Shown here: positions 32,192-40,497 of the stretch, one piece after another
How positions within the stretch are numbered: position 1 is the stretch's first letter
Layout: each line of letters opens with the position of its first letter
Origin: CADEED01 sp041395625
Lineage (GTDB): Bacteria > Pseudomonadota > Gammaproteobacteria > Steroidobacterales > Steroidobacteraceae
Length of the DNA: 64,000 bases
Assembly: GCA_041395625.1 (NCBI GenBank)
Contig: JAWLAE010000001.1
Span: forward strand, 1,240,001 to 1,304,000
Direction: 5' to 3'
The notes under the pieces: model-generated
Seen by the model: only the letters and a program-made list of their open reading frames with translations
Told to the model about the DNA's origin: nothing
Databases searched by the model: none
Position numbers and translations under genes: made by a program

Positions 32192-32530
32192 TCAGAGCGC
32201 CGAGTCGTCCGTCTCGCCGGTGCGGATGCGGACCACGCGCTCGATCTCGGTGATGAAGATCTTGCCGTCGCCGACTTTGCCCGTCTTCGCCGCCTTCAGG
32301 ATCGCCTCGATCACTTGATCGACCAGATCGCTCTGCACCGCCACTTCGATGCGGGTCTTGGGGACGAAGTCCACGACATACTCAGCCCCGCGGTAGAGCT
32401 CGGTGTGGCCCCGCTGCCGACCAAAACCTTTGACTTCGGTCACAGTCATCCCGGACACGCCGATTTCCGACAGACTCGCCCGGACGTCGTCGAGCTTGAA
32501 GGGCTTGATGATGGCAGTGACTAGCTTCAT
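32192..32530 (-). CDS. glnK: Nitrogen regulatory PII protein, GlnK-like
   Basis: A 112-residue PII signal protein that reports glutamine, 2-oxoglutarate and ATP/ADP status. Residues include the uridylylation site Tyr51 in GHTELYRGAEYVVDF, the B-loop TGKVGDGKIFI and the C-terminal VVRIRTGETDDSAL. The N-terminus MKLVTAIIKPFKL is closer to GlnK than GlnB. It lacks the usual adjacent amtB. A sigma-54-type promoter lies upstream, fitting NtrC control. The ATG at 32530 is clear. It is followed after 2 bp by the ferredoxin gene. Confidence 0.93.
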   Translation of the reverse strand: MKLVTAIIKPFKLDDVRASLSEIGVSGMTVTEVKGFGRQRGHTELYRGAEYVVDFVPKTRIEVAVQSDLVDQVIEAILKAAKTGKVGDGKIFITEIERVVRIRTGETDDSAL

Positions 32531-32562
32531 TGATTGTCTCCCGTCTCTTGTCCCGCACGCTT

Positions 32563-32578
32563 TGCAGCTTGTGTGCCA
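32563..32578 (-). promoter_or_regulatory. Sigma-54 (RpoN)-type promoter upstream of the PII operon
   Basis: On the minus strand the sequence TGGCAC-ACAAG-CTGCA matches the -24/-12 consensus TGGCAC-N5-TTGCA at all but one position. The invariant GG and GC are 10 bp apart. Transcription would start near 32552, giving a short leader of about 20 nt with a GGGAG ribosome site before the PII ATG. Confidence 0.75.
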
Positions 32579-32723
32579 GTATCGGTGAGCAGCGCAGGCG
32601 AGGCAATTGCCGAATTCCACTGCGACCGCGCACCAAGCTGGCGCAAAACCAGGCCGACCCTGTCCCCGCTTGGTGCATCCCTGCGGGTACCGCTATGCTC
32701 AGCGGATGGGGAGCACGCAGCAC

Positions 32724-33944
32724 ATGCCCGAGCAAATCGTCATCGTCGGAGCAGGCCAGGCCGCCTCGCAGGCCGTCGATATACTGCGCAAGCGCGGTTA
32801 CACCGGCACCTTGACGCTCGTGGGGGACGAACCGGTGGCCCCCTATCAACGCCCACCCCTGTCCAAGAAATACCTCGCAGGACTCCTGGCGCGCGATCGC
32901 CTGCTGATCCGGCATGACGCCTTCTACGAGGATCACCGCGTCGCAACTCACTGGGGCCGCACCGCGGTCGCGGTCGATCGGGCCCGGCGTACCGTGCAGC
33001 TGGATAACGAGTCCTCGCTGACCTACGACGCGCTGCTTCTCGCGACCGGCAGCCGGCCGCGGCGACTCAACGTCCCGGGACACGACCTCGCCGGCTTGCA
33101 CTACTTACGTACGATAGACGATGTCGACCGGATTCGCGCCGAACTGAAGGGCGTAAATCGCGCTGTGATCGTCGGCGGCGGCTACATCGGACTGGAGGCG
33201 ACCGCTACGCTGCGCGACCTCGGCATCGCGGTGACCGTGCTCGAAATGGCCGATCGCGTCATGAACCGCGTCGTCTGTCCGCCGGTGTCGCGGTTCTATG
33301 AAGCGGTGCATCGCAAGCGCGGTGTCGAACTGTTGCTGGAAGCACGACTCGAGCGATTCGTCGGTGACGGCGAGGGCAGAGTGGGCGCTGTACGCTGTGC
33401 AGATGGTCGCGAGATCGAAGCTGATCTCGTCATCGTTGGCGTCGGCGTCGTGCCCAACGAAGACCTGGCCCGCGATGCCGGCCTCACCTGTGCCAATGGG
33501 ATCGTCGTCGATGAGTTTTGCCGTACATCGGATCCACAAGTCTTCGCAGCGGGAGACTGCACGCAGCATCACAATCGTCACTTCGATATGAGCGTGCGCC
33601 TGGAATCGGTCGATAATGCCTTCGAGCAGGCCAACACCGCTGCGCTCAACATGCTCGGCGTGCTGACCGTACACGACAAGGTACCGTGGTTCTGGTCGGA
33701 TCAGTACGATCTCAAGATGATCATTGTCGGGCTGTCGCAGGGTCACGATGAAATAGTCCTGCGCGGCGAGCCTGGTAGCGATAGCTTCAGCGCCTGCTAC
33801 CTGAAAGCCGGTGAGCTGATTGCGATCGAGAGTATCAATCAGGCCAAGGACCAGATGGCGGCCCGCAAACTGATCGCAGCGCGCGCCCGACCCGATCGTG
33901 CCAGACTGGCCGATCCCAGCATTCCGCTACGTGATACGGTCTGA
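32724..33944 (+). CDS. FAD-dependent ferredoxin/rubredoxin reductase-type oxidoreductase
   Basis: A 406-residue two-dinucleotide-binding-domain flavoprotein of the oxygenase-coupled ferredoxin reductase group (BenC/putidaredoxin reductase-like). FAD motif: IVIVGAGQAASQAVDILRKRGYTG. Second motif: VIVGGGYIGLEATATLRDLG. Others are PYQRPPLSKKYLAG, LLATGSRPRRL and FAAGDCTQHHN. It should pass electrons from NAD(P)H to a ferredoxin for an oxygenase or P450. No oxygenase is adjacent, but the thioredoxin-like ferredoxin gene is on the opposite side of the same intergenic region. The ATG at 32724 (MPEQIVIVG) with a GGGGAG site is preferred over one 18 bp upstream. Confidence 0.87.
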   Translation: MPEQIVIVGAGQAASQAVDILRKRGYTGTLTLVGDEPVAPYQRPPLSKKYLAGLLARDRLLIRHDAFYEDHRVATHWGRTAVAVDRARRTVQLDNESSLTYDALLLATGSRPRRLNVPGHDLAGLHYLRTIDDVDRIRAELKGVNRAVIVGGGYIGLEATATLRDLGIAVTVLEMADRVMNRVVCPPVSRFYEAVHRKRGVELLLEARLERFVGDGEGRVGAVRCADGREIEADLVIVGVGVVPNEDLARDAGLTCANGIVVDEFCRTSDPQVFAAGDCTQHHNRHFDMSVRLESVDNAFEQANTAALNMLGVLTVHDKVPWFWSDQYDLKMIIVGLSQGHDEIVLRGEPGSDSFSACYLKAGELIAIESINQAKDQMAARKLIAARARPDRARLADPSIPLRDTV

Positions 33945-33969
33945 CGACCGCGAACAGGAGCCAGAGATC

Positions 33970-34542
33970 ATGTCGACACTCGTACTAGGACTCGTGATTT
34001 TTCTCGGCATTCACTCGATTTCGATCTTCGCCACGAATGGTCGCAATGCCCTGATGACACGTCTCGGCGTGCTTCCGTGGAAGGCGCTGTACTCACTCAT
34101 CGCAGTCGTCGGCTTCATCCTGATCGTCAAGGGCTATGCCGCGGCGCGCATCGAGCCGGTGCTGCTCTATGTGCCACCCGTCTGGACGCGCCATCTTGCA
34201 GCCCTGCTGATGTTGCCGGTATTTGTCTTCTTGTTGGCCGCCTACCTGCCCGGCCGCATCAAGACCGCGCTGAAGCACCCCATGCTGGTCGCGGTCAAAC
34301 TGTGGGCAGTGGCGCATTTGCTCGCCAATGGCATGCTGGCCGACGTCGTGCTGTTTGGCGCATTCCTGGCGTGGGCCGTGGTTGATCGGATTTCGCTCAA
34401 ACACCGGGCACCCGGACCAACGCTGGGAGCACCTCCGTCGAAGCTTAACGACGCCATCGCTGTCGTCGGAGGTTTACTGCTGTACGGCCTGTTCGCGTTC
34501 TACCTACACACGCACTGGATCGGCGTCGCGCCTTTCGGGTAA
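33970..34542 (+). CDS. NnrU-family membrane protein
   Basis: A 190-residue integral membrane protein with about five or six helices. The conserved pattern includes IFLGIHSISIFATNGRNALMTRLG, ALYSLIAVVGFILIVKGY, LPGRIKTALKHPMLVAVKLWAVAHLLANG and the end LFAFYLHTHWIGVAPFG, matching the NnrU family (named for a denitrification-linked protein, function unclear, some members tied to heme or carotenoid biology). An AGGAG site fixes the ATG at 33970. The 3' end overlaps the convergent MFS gene by 39 bp. Confidence 0.87.
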   Translation: MSTLVLGLVIFLGIHSISIFATNGRNALMTRLGVLPWKALYSLIAVVGFILIVKGYAAARIEPVLLYVPPVWTRHLAALLMLPVFVFLLAAYLPGRIKTALKHPMLVAVKLWAVAHLLANGMLADVVLFGAFLAWAVVDRISLKHRAPGPTLGAPPSKLNDAIAVVGGLLLYGLFAFYLHTHWIGVAPFG

Positions 34543-35922
34543 CGGCGCCCCCGGCAACTGCGGATAGGCGCCGAGCCGCGCGATCATCACGGCTGACAGC
34601 GCGAATAGGCCAACGTACACCCACAGTATCAAGCTGTGTGAGCCAGTTGCGTCATAGACTCGCGAGGTGACGACCGGCGCGCTACCGGATCCGAGCGTCC
34701 ACGCCGCGTAGAGAAAGCCATAGATGCGCGCGTAGGAAATCGTGCCGAAGTAGCGTGCCACGAGATACGCGATTACATCGAGTTCGGCGCCCGCCGCCAG
34801 GCCCAGAAACGCGGCACCCACCAACGCGCTGGCGCCCACGGCGCCACTCGCCAGCAGCGCGACACCCATGATGGGGAACAGCAGAATGATCGCGGCCACG
34901 TACGGCGCAAAATAGCGGTCCATCAGAAAGCCCGCGAAGGCTCGGCCGACTATCAGTGCCAGCCCCAACACCGCGGGAAACGCAGCCGCCTGGGTTGCCG
35001 ATACGCCGCGCGCCAGCATGATGGGGACGAGCTGCAACATCACGCCGCCGATGGCCACCGCCAGCAACATGAACGCGGCAACCATCGCCCAGAAACGCGG
35101 CAGTCGGAATACTTCGCTCATCGAGTAACCGTAGGGCGTACTAACCACGCGAGCGTGCGTCGTACCAACCACCTCGCCATCCACGCCGAGCCCGACTTCC
35201 TCCGGGCTGTCGCGCAGGAACAGCAGCAGCAGGGGCAGCGTGACGAGTAACAACAGCAAGCCGAGGCCGAGGTACGCCCCGCGCCAGCCCACGCTCTGAA
35301 TCAGGCCTTGCGTAAGGGCGGACAAGACCGCGCCGCCGATGCCAATGCCCGCCAGCGCAGCACCCAAGGCCTGCCCCCTGCGCGCGTCGAACCAGCGGGC
35401 CACGACACGCGCATAGGCGACGGAAGACGTGCCCGCGCCGATCAGCGGAATGAGCGCGAACACACCATAGAAGTGCAGCAGGTTGGGTGTCAGGAAATAG
35501 AGCGAGATCAGCGCGAGCCCGAACAGGATCGTCGAACCAATGGCGAACGGCCGCACACCATGCCGGTCGAACACCCAGCCGATCAGTGGCGAGCTGATCA
35601 CCGTGATGATCGTGCCCACCAGGATGACACCAGTGTACTGCGTCTGGCTCCAACCGAACTCGCGCGTAACAGGCGCCTGAAAGATTTGGACCGCAAACAG
35701 GTTGACGGAAGCGATGCCGGTGGCGAGCCCGATCATCACGGCGAAAACGAGCCCGCGCGTGCCGTTCGGTAACGGCGCAAGCACGAAGGTTGCGATCGCG
35801 AGCGCGATGAACGCGTTGCGCAGGAGCCCGTCGAAACCCAGGAACAGATTGCCGCCAATCGCAAGTATCAGCAGAAGAACCGACAGGACGACGAAGCGTC
35901 GATCGAACCTGAGCTCCTTCAT
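34504..35922 (-). CDS. MFS transporter, monocarboxylate/oxalate-formate antiporter-like
   Basis: A 472-residue carrier with about 12 membrane helices plus an extended hydrophobic N-terminus. Motifs are SPLIGWVFDRHGVRPFAIG (loop 2-3), YARVVARWFDARRGQALGAALAGIGIGG, LGWRGAYLG-like segments and FAGFLMDRYFAPYVAA. The style matches the OFA/monocarboxylate group. The ATG overlaps the pyruvate carboxylase stop by 4 bp (35919-35922), so it is translationally coupled. A role in importing pyruvate, lactate or a related acid for carboxylation is plausible. Its 3' end overlaps nnrU by 39 bp in convergent orientation. Confidence 0.85.
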   Translation of the reverse strand: MKELRFDRRFVVLSVLLLILAIGGNLFLGFDGLLRNAFIALAIATFVLAPLPNGTRGLVFAVMIGLATGIASVNLFAVQIFQAPVTREFGWSQTQYTGVILVGTIITVISSPLIGWVFDRHGVRPFAIGSTILFGLALISLYFLTPNLLHFYGVFALIPLIGAGTSSVAYARVVARWFDARRGQALGAALAGIGIGGAVLSALTQGLIQSVGWRGAYLGLGLLLLLVTLPLLLLFLRDSPEEVGLGVDGEVVGTTHARVVSTPYGYSMSEVFRLPRFWAMVAAFMLLAVAIGGVMLQLVPIMLARGVSATQAAAFPAVLGLALIVGRAFAGFLMDRYFAPYVAAIILLFPIMGVALLASGAVGASALVGAAFLGLAAGAELDVIAYLVARYFGTISYARIYGFLYAAWTLGSGSAPVVTSRVYDATGSHSLILWVYVGLFALSAVMIARLGAYPQLPGAPLPERRDADPVRV

Positions 35923-38900
35923 TCGAGCACGACCAGCAGGTCTTTTGCATCCACCTGCAGACCGGGCTTCGCCAACACCTCTTTGACCGTGGCGTCGATA
36001 TCCGTACGGATGCTGGTCTCCATTTTCATGGCCTCGAGCGTGAGCAATGTGTCGCCCTTCGAGACCTTCTGACCGGCCTTGACGGCTACGGTGGCGATCG
36101 TTCCAGGCATCGGCGCACCGATCTGTCGTTCGTTGCCGGTTTCTGCCTTGCGCTGTGGTGGGCGCAGCGCAACGTGCGAACGATCGGTGACAACGACCGA
36201 CCGCGGCTGGCCATTCAGTTCGAAGAACACCGTGCGCGTACCGTCGTCGTGCGTCTCGCTCAAAGCGACGAACGACACGATCAAGGTCTTGCCGCGCTCG
36301 AGATCGATGCTGATTTCCTGCCCCGGCTCGAGACCATAGAAGTACACGGGCGTGGGCAGGATGCTGACGTCACCGAAAGCGGCGCGTGCCTCGGCGTAAT
36401 CAGCATAGACCTTGGGATACATCAAATAGGACGCGACATCGTTGTCATCTACTGGGCGCACGGATTGTGCTTGCAACTCGCGGCGGACGGCATCGATATC
36501 GACCGGTGGCAACGACGCGCCGGGCCGGCCGGTGAGCGGCTTGGCGCCCTGTAGCACCTTCTTCTGCAGCGCCTTCGGCCAGCCGCCCAGCGGCTGACCG
36601 AGATCACCGCGCAACATCTGTACTAACGACTCTGGAAAGGCGATCTCCGTAGCCGGATCTTCCACCTGCGCACGTGTCAGACCACTCGTAACCATCATCA
36701 GCGCCATATCGCCCACGACTTTGGAGGACGGCGTCACCTTGACGATGTCGCCGACCATCTGGTTGACGTCGGCATAGGCCTGCGCCACCTCGGGCCAGCG
36801 CGCGTCATCGAGACCCAACGAGCGCGCCTGCTCCTTCAGGTTCGTGTACTGACCGCCTGGCATGCCGTGCACATACACCTCTGATGCACCTGATCGCATA
36901 TCACTTTCGAATGCAGCATAGTTGCGCCGCACCTGCTCCCAGTACGCCGACAGCATGCGCATCGCGGCCGGATCGATACCGGGATCACGCGGTCCGTGTC
37001 GCAACGCCTCGGCGATGGAACCGAGATTCGGCTGCGACGTGAGGCCACTCATCGAATCGATCGCGCCATCCACCGCGTCGGCGCCGGCTTCGACGGCTGC
37101 GAGCACGCTAGCGGCGGCAATGCCACTCGTATCGTGCGTATGGAAGTGCACCGGCAGACCGATTTCCCGCTTCAAGGCAGTGACGAGCTGACGTGCTGCA
37201 TCCGGCTGACAGAGCCCGGCCATGTCCTTGATACCGAGCACGTGGGTGCCGGCCGCCTTGAGTTGGGTGGCCATCTCGAGGTAGTAGTCGAGTGTGTATT
37301 TTTTCTCGGCCGGGTCCGACAGATTGCCGGTGTAACACATCGCTGCTTCGCACAGGCGTCCGGTCTCGAGCACCGCATCGATCGCCACGCGCATGTTCTC
37401 GACCCAGTTGAGCGAATCGAATACCCGGAACACGTCGATGCCGCTGGCCGCCGCGCGCTTCACGAAGAACTGCACGACATTGTCCGGGTAGTTGGTATAG
37501 CCGACCGCATTGGAAGAGCGCAGCAGCATCTGCAGGAGGACGTTGGGCATGGCTTCGCGGAACTGGGCCAGACGCGACCACGGATCTTCTTTCAGGAACC
37601 GCATCGCCACATCGAATGTGGCGCCGCCCCAGCACTCCATCGAGAAGAGCTGCGGCACCAGGCGCGCGTAGTACGGTGCGATCGCGGTCATGTCGAGGCT
37701 GCGCATGCGCGTCGCGAGCAAGGACTGATGCGCATCGCGCATGGTCGTGTCGGTCAGCAACACCTGTTTCTGCGCCAGCATCCACGCAGCGAACTTCTGC
37801 GGGCCCAACCCATCCAGGCGCTGCTTCGTGCCGGGTGGTGGATCGTCGGCGAGCGAGATCTTCGGCAGTCGCGCCAGCACGGTCCGCTCGGGCTTGCGCC
37901 GGCCGGCGACCTCCGGATTGCCGTTGACGATGACGTCGCCGATGAAGCTCAGGATGCGCGTGGCACGATCGCGCCGGCGCGGCCAATCGAACAGCTCCGG
38001 GGTGTTGTCGATGAACCGTGTGGTGTAGTCACCTTTGGCGAACTGTGGGTGAGTGATCACCTGATCGAGAAAACGCAGATTCGTCACCACGCCCCGAATG
38101 CGGAATTCCCACAGCGCACGGTGCATGCGCGCGATACTCTCCTCGGCGGTGGGCGCCCAGGCAGTCACCTTCACTAACAACGAGTCGTAGGAACGGGTGA
38201 TGATGGCGCCCGAATAGGCCGTCCCCGCGTCGAGCCGCAAGCCAAAACCCGCGGGACTGCGGTACGCTGTGACCTTGCCATAGTCCGGTATGAACTTGTT
38301 CTCGGGATCTTCGGTGGTCACGCGGCACTGCAAAGCATGCGCGGTCATGCGGATTTCGTTCTGCGGCGGCACGCCACTCTCGGGTGTCCCGATCACGGCA
38401 CCATCCGCGATGCGCAACTGCGCCTTCACCAGATCGATGCCGGTCACCGCCTCGGTCACCGTGTGCTCAACCTGGATGCGCGGATTCACCTCTATGAAAT
38501 AGATCTCGCCGCTGTCCGCGTCCTGCAGGAACTCGACGGTGCCGGCGTTCCGATAGTTCACTGCGCGACCGATCTTGAGCGCCGACTTGGTCAGAACAGT
38601 GCGCTGCGCATCCGTCAGATAGACTGCCGGCGCGCGCTCGACCACTTTCTGATTGCGGCGCTGCACCGTGCAATCGCGCTCATAGACATGCACCAGGTTG
38701 CCGTGATTGTCCCCGAGGAGTTGCACTTCGACGTGCCGCGCGCGTTGCACCAGCTTCTCGAGATAGACCTCGTCGTTGCCAAACGCAGCCTTCGCCTCGC
38801 GCCGCGCCATCGGCAGCATCTCCGCTAACTGCTCGTCACTTTCGACCACCCGCATGCCACGACCGCCACCACCCCAGCTGGCTTTCAGCATCACGGGATA

Positions 38901-39368
38901 ACCGATGGCCTTCGCTGCCTTGCGGCAGGCCGCGAGATCGGTTGGCAGCGGCTTGGTAGCCGGCATCACTTGCACGCCAGCAGACTCAGCGAGATTGCGC
39001 GCCGAGACTTTGTTACCCAGTGTGCGCATGATCTTGGGCGTCGGGCCGACGAACACAATGCCGGCCGCTTCGCAGGCTTCGGCAAACTCCGGATTCTCGG
39101 ACAGAAAGCCGTAGCCCGGATGAATCGCGTCGACCTTGGCCTCGCCCGCAATTCGCAGGATGTCTTCGATATCGAGATAGGCATCGATGGGGCCTTTCCC
39201 CTGCCCGATCAGGTAAGCCTCGTCCGCCTTCGTGCGGTGGAGTGAAAACCGGTCCTCCTGCGAATAGACAGCCACCGTACGTATGGCCAGCTCGTTGGCG
39301 GCTCGCATTACGCGGATCGCGATTTCACCGCGATTGGCAATCAGCAGTCGGCGAATCTTCTTCAGCAT
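35919..39368 (-). CDS. pyc: Pyruvate carboxylase
   Basis: A 1149-residue single-chain biotin enzyme that makes oxaloacetate from pyruvate and bicarbonate with ATP. The biotin carboxylase domain (about residues 1-455) has KASWGGGGRGMRVV and EVNPRIQVEHTVTE. The carboxyltransferase domain (about 540-820) has LLTDTTMRDAHQSLLATRMRS, with metal-ligand histidines in HFHTHDTSG. The biotin domain ends the protein, with the biotinylated Lys1115 in EAMKMET. Length matches the alpha4-type enzyme. It is followed by the overlapping MFS gene. This is an anaplerotic enzyme that suits growth on acetyl-CoA-generating or C3-generating substrates such as lipids or steroids. Confidence 0.96.
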   Translation of the reverse strand: MLKKIRRLLIANRGEIAIRVMRAANELAIRTVAVYSQEDRFSLHRTKADEAYLIGQGKGPIDAYLDIEDILRIAGEAKVDAIHPGYGFLSENPEFAEACEAAGIVFVGPTPKIMRTLGNKVSARNLAESAGVQVMPATKPLPTDLAACRKAAKAIGYPVMLKASWGGGGRGMRVVESDEQLAEMLPMARREAKAAFGNDEVYLEKLVQRARHVEVQLLGDNHGNLVHVYERDCTVQRRNQKVVERAPAVYLTDAQRTVLTKSALKIGRAVNYRNAGTVEFLQDADSGEIYFIEVNPRIQVEHTVTEAVTGIDLVKAQLRIADGAVIGTPESGVPPQNEIRMTAHALQCRVTTEDPENKFIPDYGKVTAYRSPAGFGLRLDAGTAYSGAIITRSYDSLLVKVTAWAPTAEESIARMHRALWEFRIRGVVTNLRFLDQVITHPQFAKGDYTTRFIDNTPELFDWPRRRDRATRILSFIGDVIVNGNPEVAGRRKPERTVLARLPKISLADDPPPGTKQRLDGLGPQKFAAWMLAQKQVLLTDTTMRDAHQSLLATRMRSLDMTAIAPYYARLVPQLFSMECWGGATFDVAMRFLKEDPWSRLAQFREAMPNVLLQMLLRSSNAVGYTNYPDNVVQFFVKRAAASGIDVFRVFDSLNWVENMRVAIDAVLETGRLCEAAMCYTGNLSDPAEKKYTLDYYLEMATQLKAAGTHVLGIKDMAGLCQPDAARQLVTALKREIGLPVHFHTHDTSGIAAASVLAAVEAGADAVDGAIDSMSGLTSQPNLGSIAEALRHGPRDPGIDPAAMRMLSAYWEQVRRNYAAFESDMRSGASEVYVHGMPGGQYTNLKEQARSLGLDDARWPEVAQAYADVNQMVGDIVKVTPSSKVVGDMALMMVTSGLTRAQVEDPATEIAFPESLVQMLRGDLGQPLGGWPKALQKKVLQGAKPLTGRPGASLPPVDIDAVRRELQAQSVRPVDDNDVASYLMYPKVYADYAEARAAFGDVSILPTPVYFYGLEPGQEISIDLERGKTLIVSFVALSETHDDGTRTVFFELNGQPRSVVVTDRSHVALRPPQRKAETGNERQIGAPMPGTIATVAVKAGQKVSKGDTLLTLEAMKMETSIRTDIDATVKEVLAKPGLQVDAKDLLVVLE

Positions 39369-39446
39369 GGCTACTTGTGGACCTGCGGCAGCTTAAGATA
39401 GGGCATGGTGGGCCAGTCGAGGCCCGCAAGACTCAAGGATAGCCGC

Positions 39447-40487
39447 ATGCACGCAATCGTGTCCGCTCGTATCTTCATTTTCATCCTCGGTGCGATGCTG
39501 GTCACCGCTATCGCGGCCATGCCCGCCACGGCCCAGAACAAGGAGTCCGCCAACATGATATCCATCGCCATTCACGGCGGCGCCGGCGCATTGCCCCGCA
39601 GCGAGATGTCACCCGAAATGGAGGGTCAGTATCGCGCCGGGCTCGAGTCGGCGCTCACTGCCGGATACGGTGTTCTCGAGCGCGGCGGCAGCAGTCTCGA
39701 TGCGGTGACGACGGCCGTGCAACTGCTGGAAGACAACCCACTATTCAATGCCGGCAAGGGCGCGGTGCTCAACGAAAATGGTGTGGCGGAGCTCGACGCA
39801 TCGATCATGGACGGCAAGGACCGACGCGCGGGCGCGATCGCCGGCGTGCGCCACGTCAGGAGCCCCATCGCACTCGCCCGCAAAGTCATGGAGAACTCAC
39901 CGCATGTGATGCTGGTGGGCGATGGCGCCGAAGAGTTCGCGCTGACGCAGCAGCTCGAACTGGTTCCCAACGAGTACTTTCGGACGGACGCGCGCCGCGA
40001 GCAGTTGCAACGCAAGCTGGCCCGCAATCTCGACACCGCACAGCAGCGCCGCGTGGCTAACGATCTGTCAGCGTTCGGCACGGTCGGGGCCGTCGCACGC
40101 GATCGTGCGGGCAATCTGGCGGCGGCTACCTCCACGGGCGGCATGACGGCCAAACGTTGGGGTCGGGTCGGCGACTCACCGATCATCGGCGCTGGCACGT
40201 ACGCCGACAACGCGAGCTGCGCGGTTTCGGCAACGGGCCATGGAGAGTTCTTCATCCGCTCGGTGGTGGCGTATGACGTCTGCGCGCTGGTCGCCTATCG
40301 CAAATTGAGCTTGGCCGCCGCTGCCGACGAGGTCATCAATCGCAAGCTGCGCGCGCTGGGCGGCGATGGCGGCATCATTGCGGTCGACGGCCAAGGCAAT
40401 CTGGTGCTGGAGTTCAACAGCGAAGGCATGTTCCGCGGCGCGCAGAGCTCCGACGGTCGCCGCGAAATCGCCATCTATCGCCAGTAG
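39447..40487 (+). CDS. Isoaspartyl peptidase/L-asparaginase (Ntn hydrolase), exported
   Basis: A 346-residue plant-type asparaginase. A signal peptide (MHAIVSARIFIFILGAMLVTAIAAMPATAQ) precedes the enzyme, so it is probably periplasmic. The alpha part has ISIAIHGGAGALPRSEM and GKGAVLNENGVAELDASIMDG. Self-cleavage is expected before Thr212 in AFGTVGAVARD, which becomes the N-terminal nucleophile of the beta part. TSTGGMTAKRWGRVGDSPIIGAGTYAD and ATGHGEFFIR complete the active site. It would clear isoaspartyl dipeptides or asparagine. The ATG at 39447 gives the signal peptide. It is convergent with the membrane GGDEF gene. Confidence 0.93.
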   Translation: MHAIVSARIFIFILGAMLVTAIAAMPATAQNKESANMISIAIHGGAGALPRSEMSPEMEGQYRAGLESALTAGYGVLERGGSSLDAVTTAVQLLEDNPLFNAGKGAVLNENGVAELDASIMDGKDRRAGAIAGVRHVRSPIALARKVMENSPHVMLVGDGAEEFALTQQLELVPNEYFRTDARREQLQRKLARNLDTAQQRRVANDLSAFGTVGAVARDRAGNLAAATSTGGMTAKRWGRVGDSPIIGAGTYADNASCAVSATGHGEFFIRSVVAYDVCALVAYRKLSLAAAADEVINRKLRALGGDGGIIAVDGQGNLVLEFNSEGMFRGAQSSDGRREIAIYRQ

Positions 40488-40497
40488 CGCCCGTCTT

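Noticed and set aside
36996..38177. 393-codon plus-strand open frame inside pyruvate carboxylase
   Set aside because: It is antisense to highly conserved carboxyltransferase and biotin carboxylase segments, and the translation is shadow-like.
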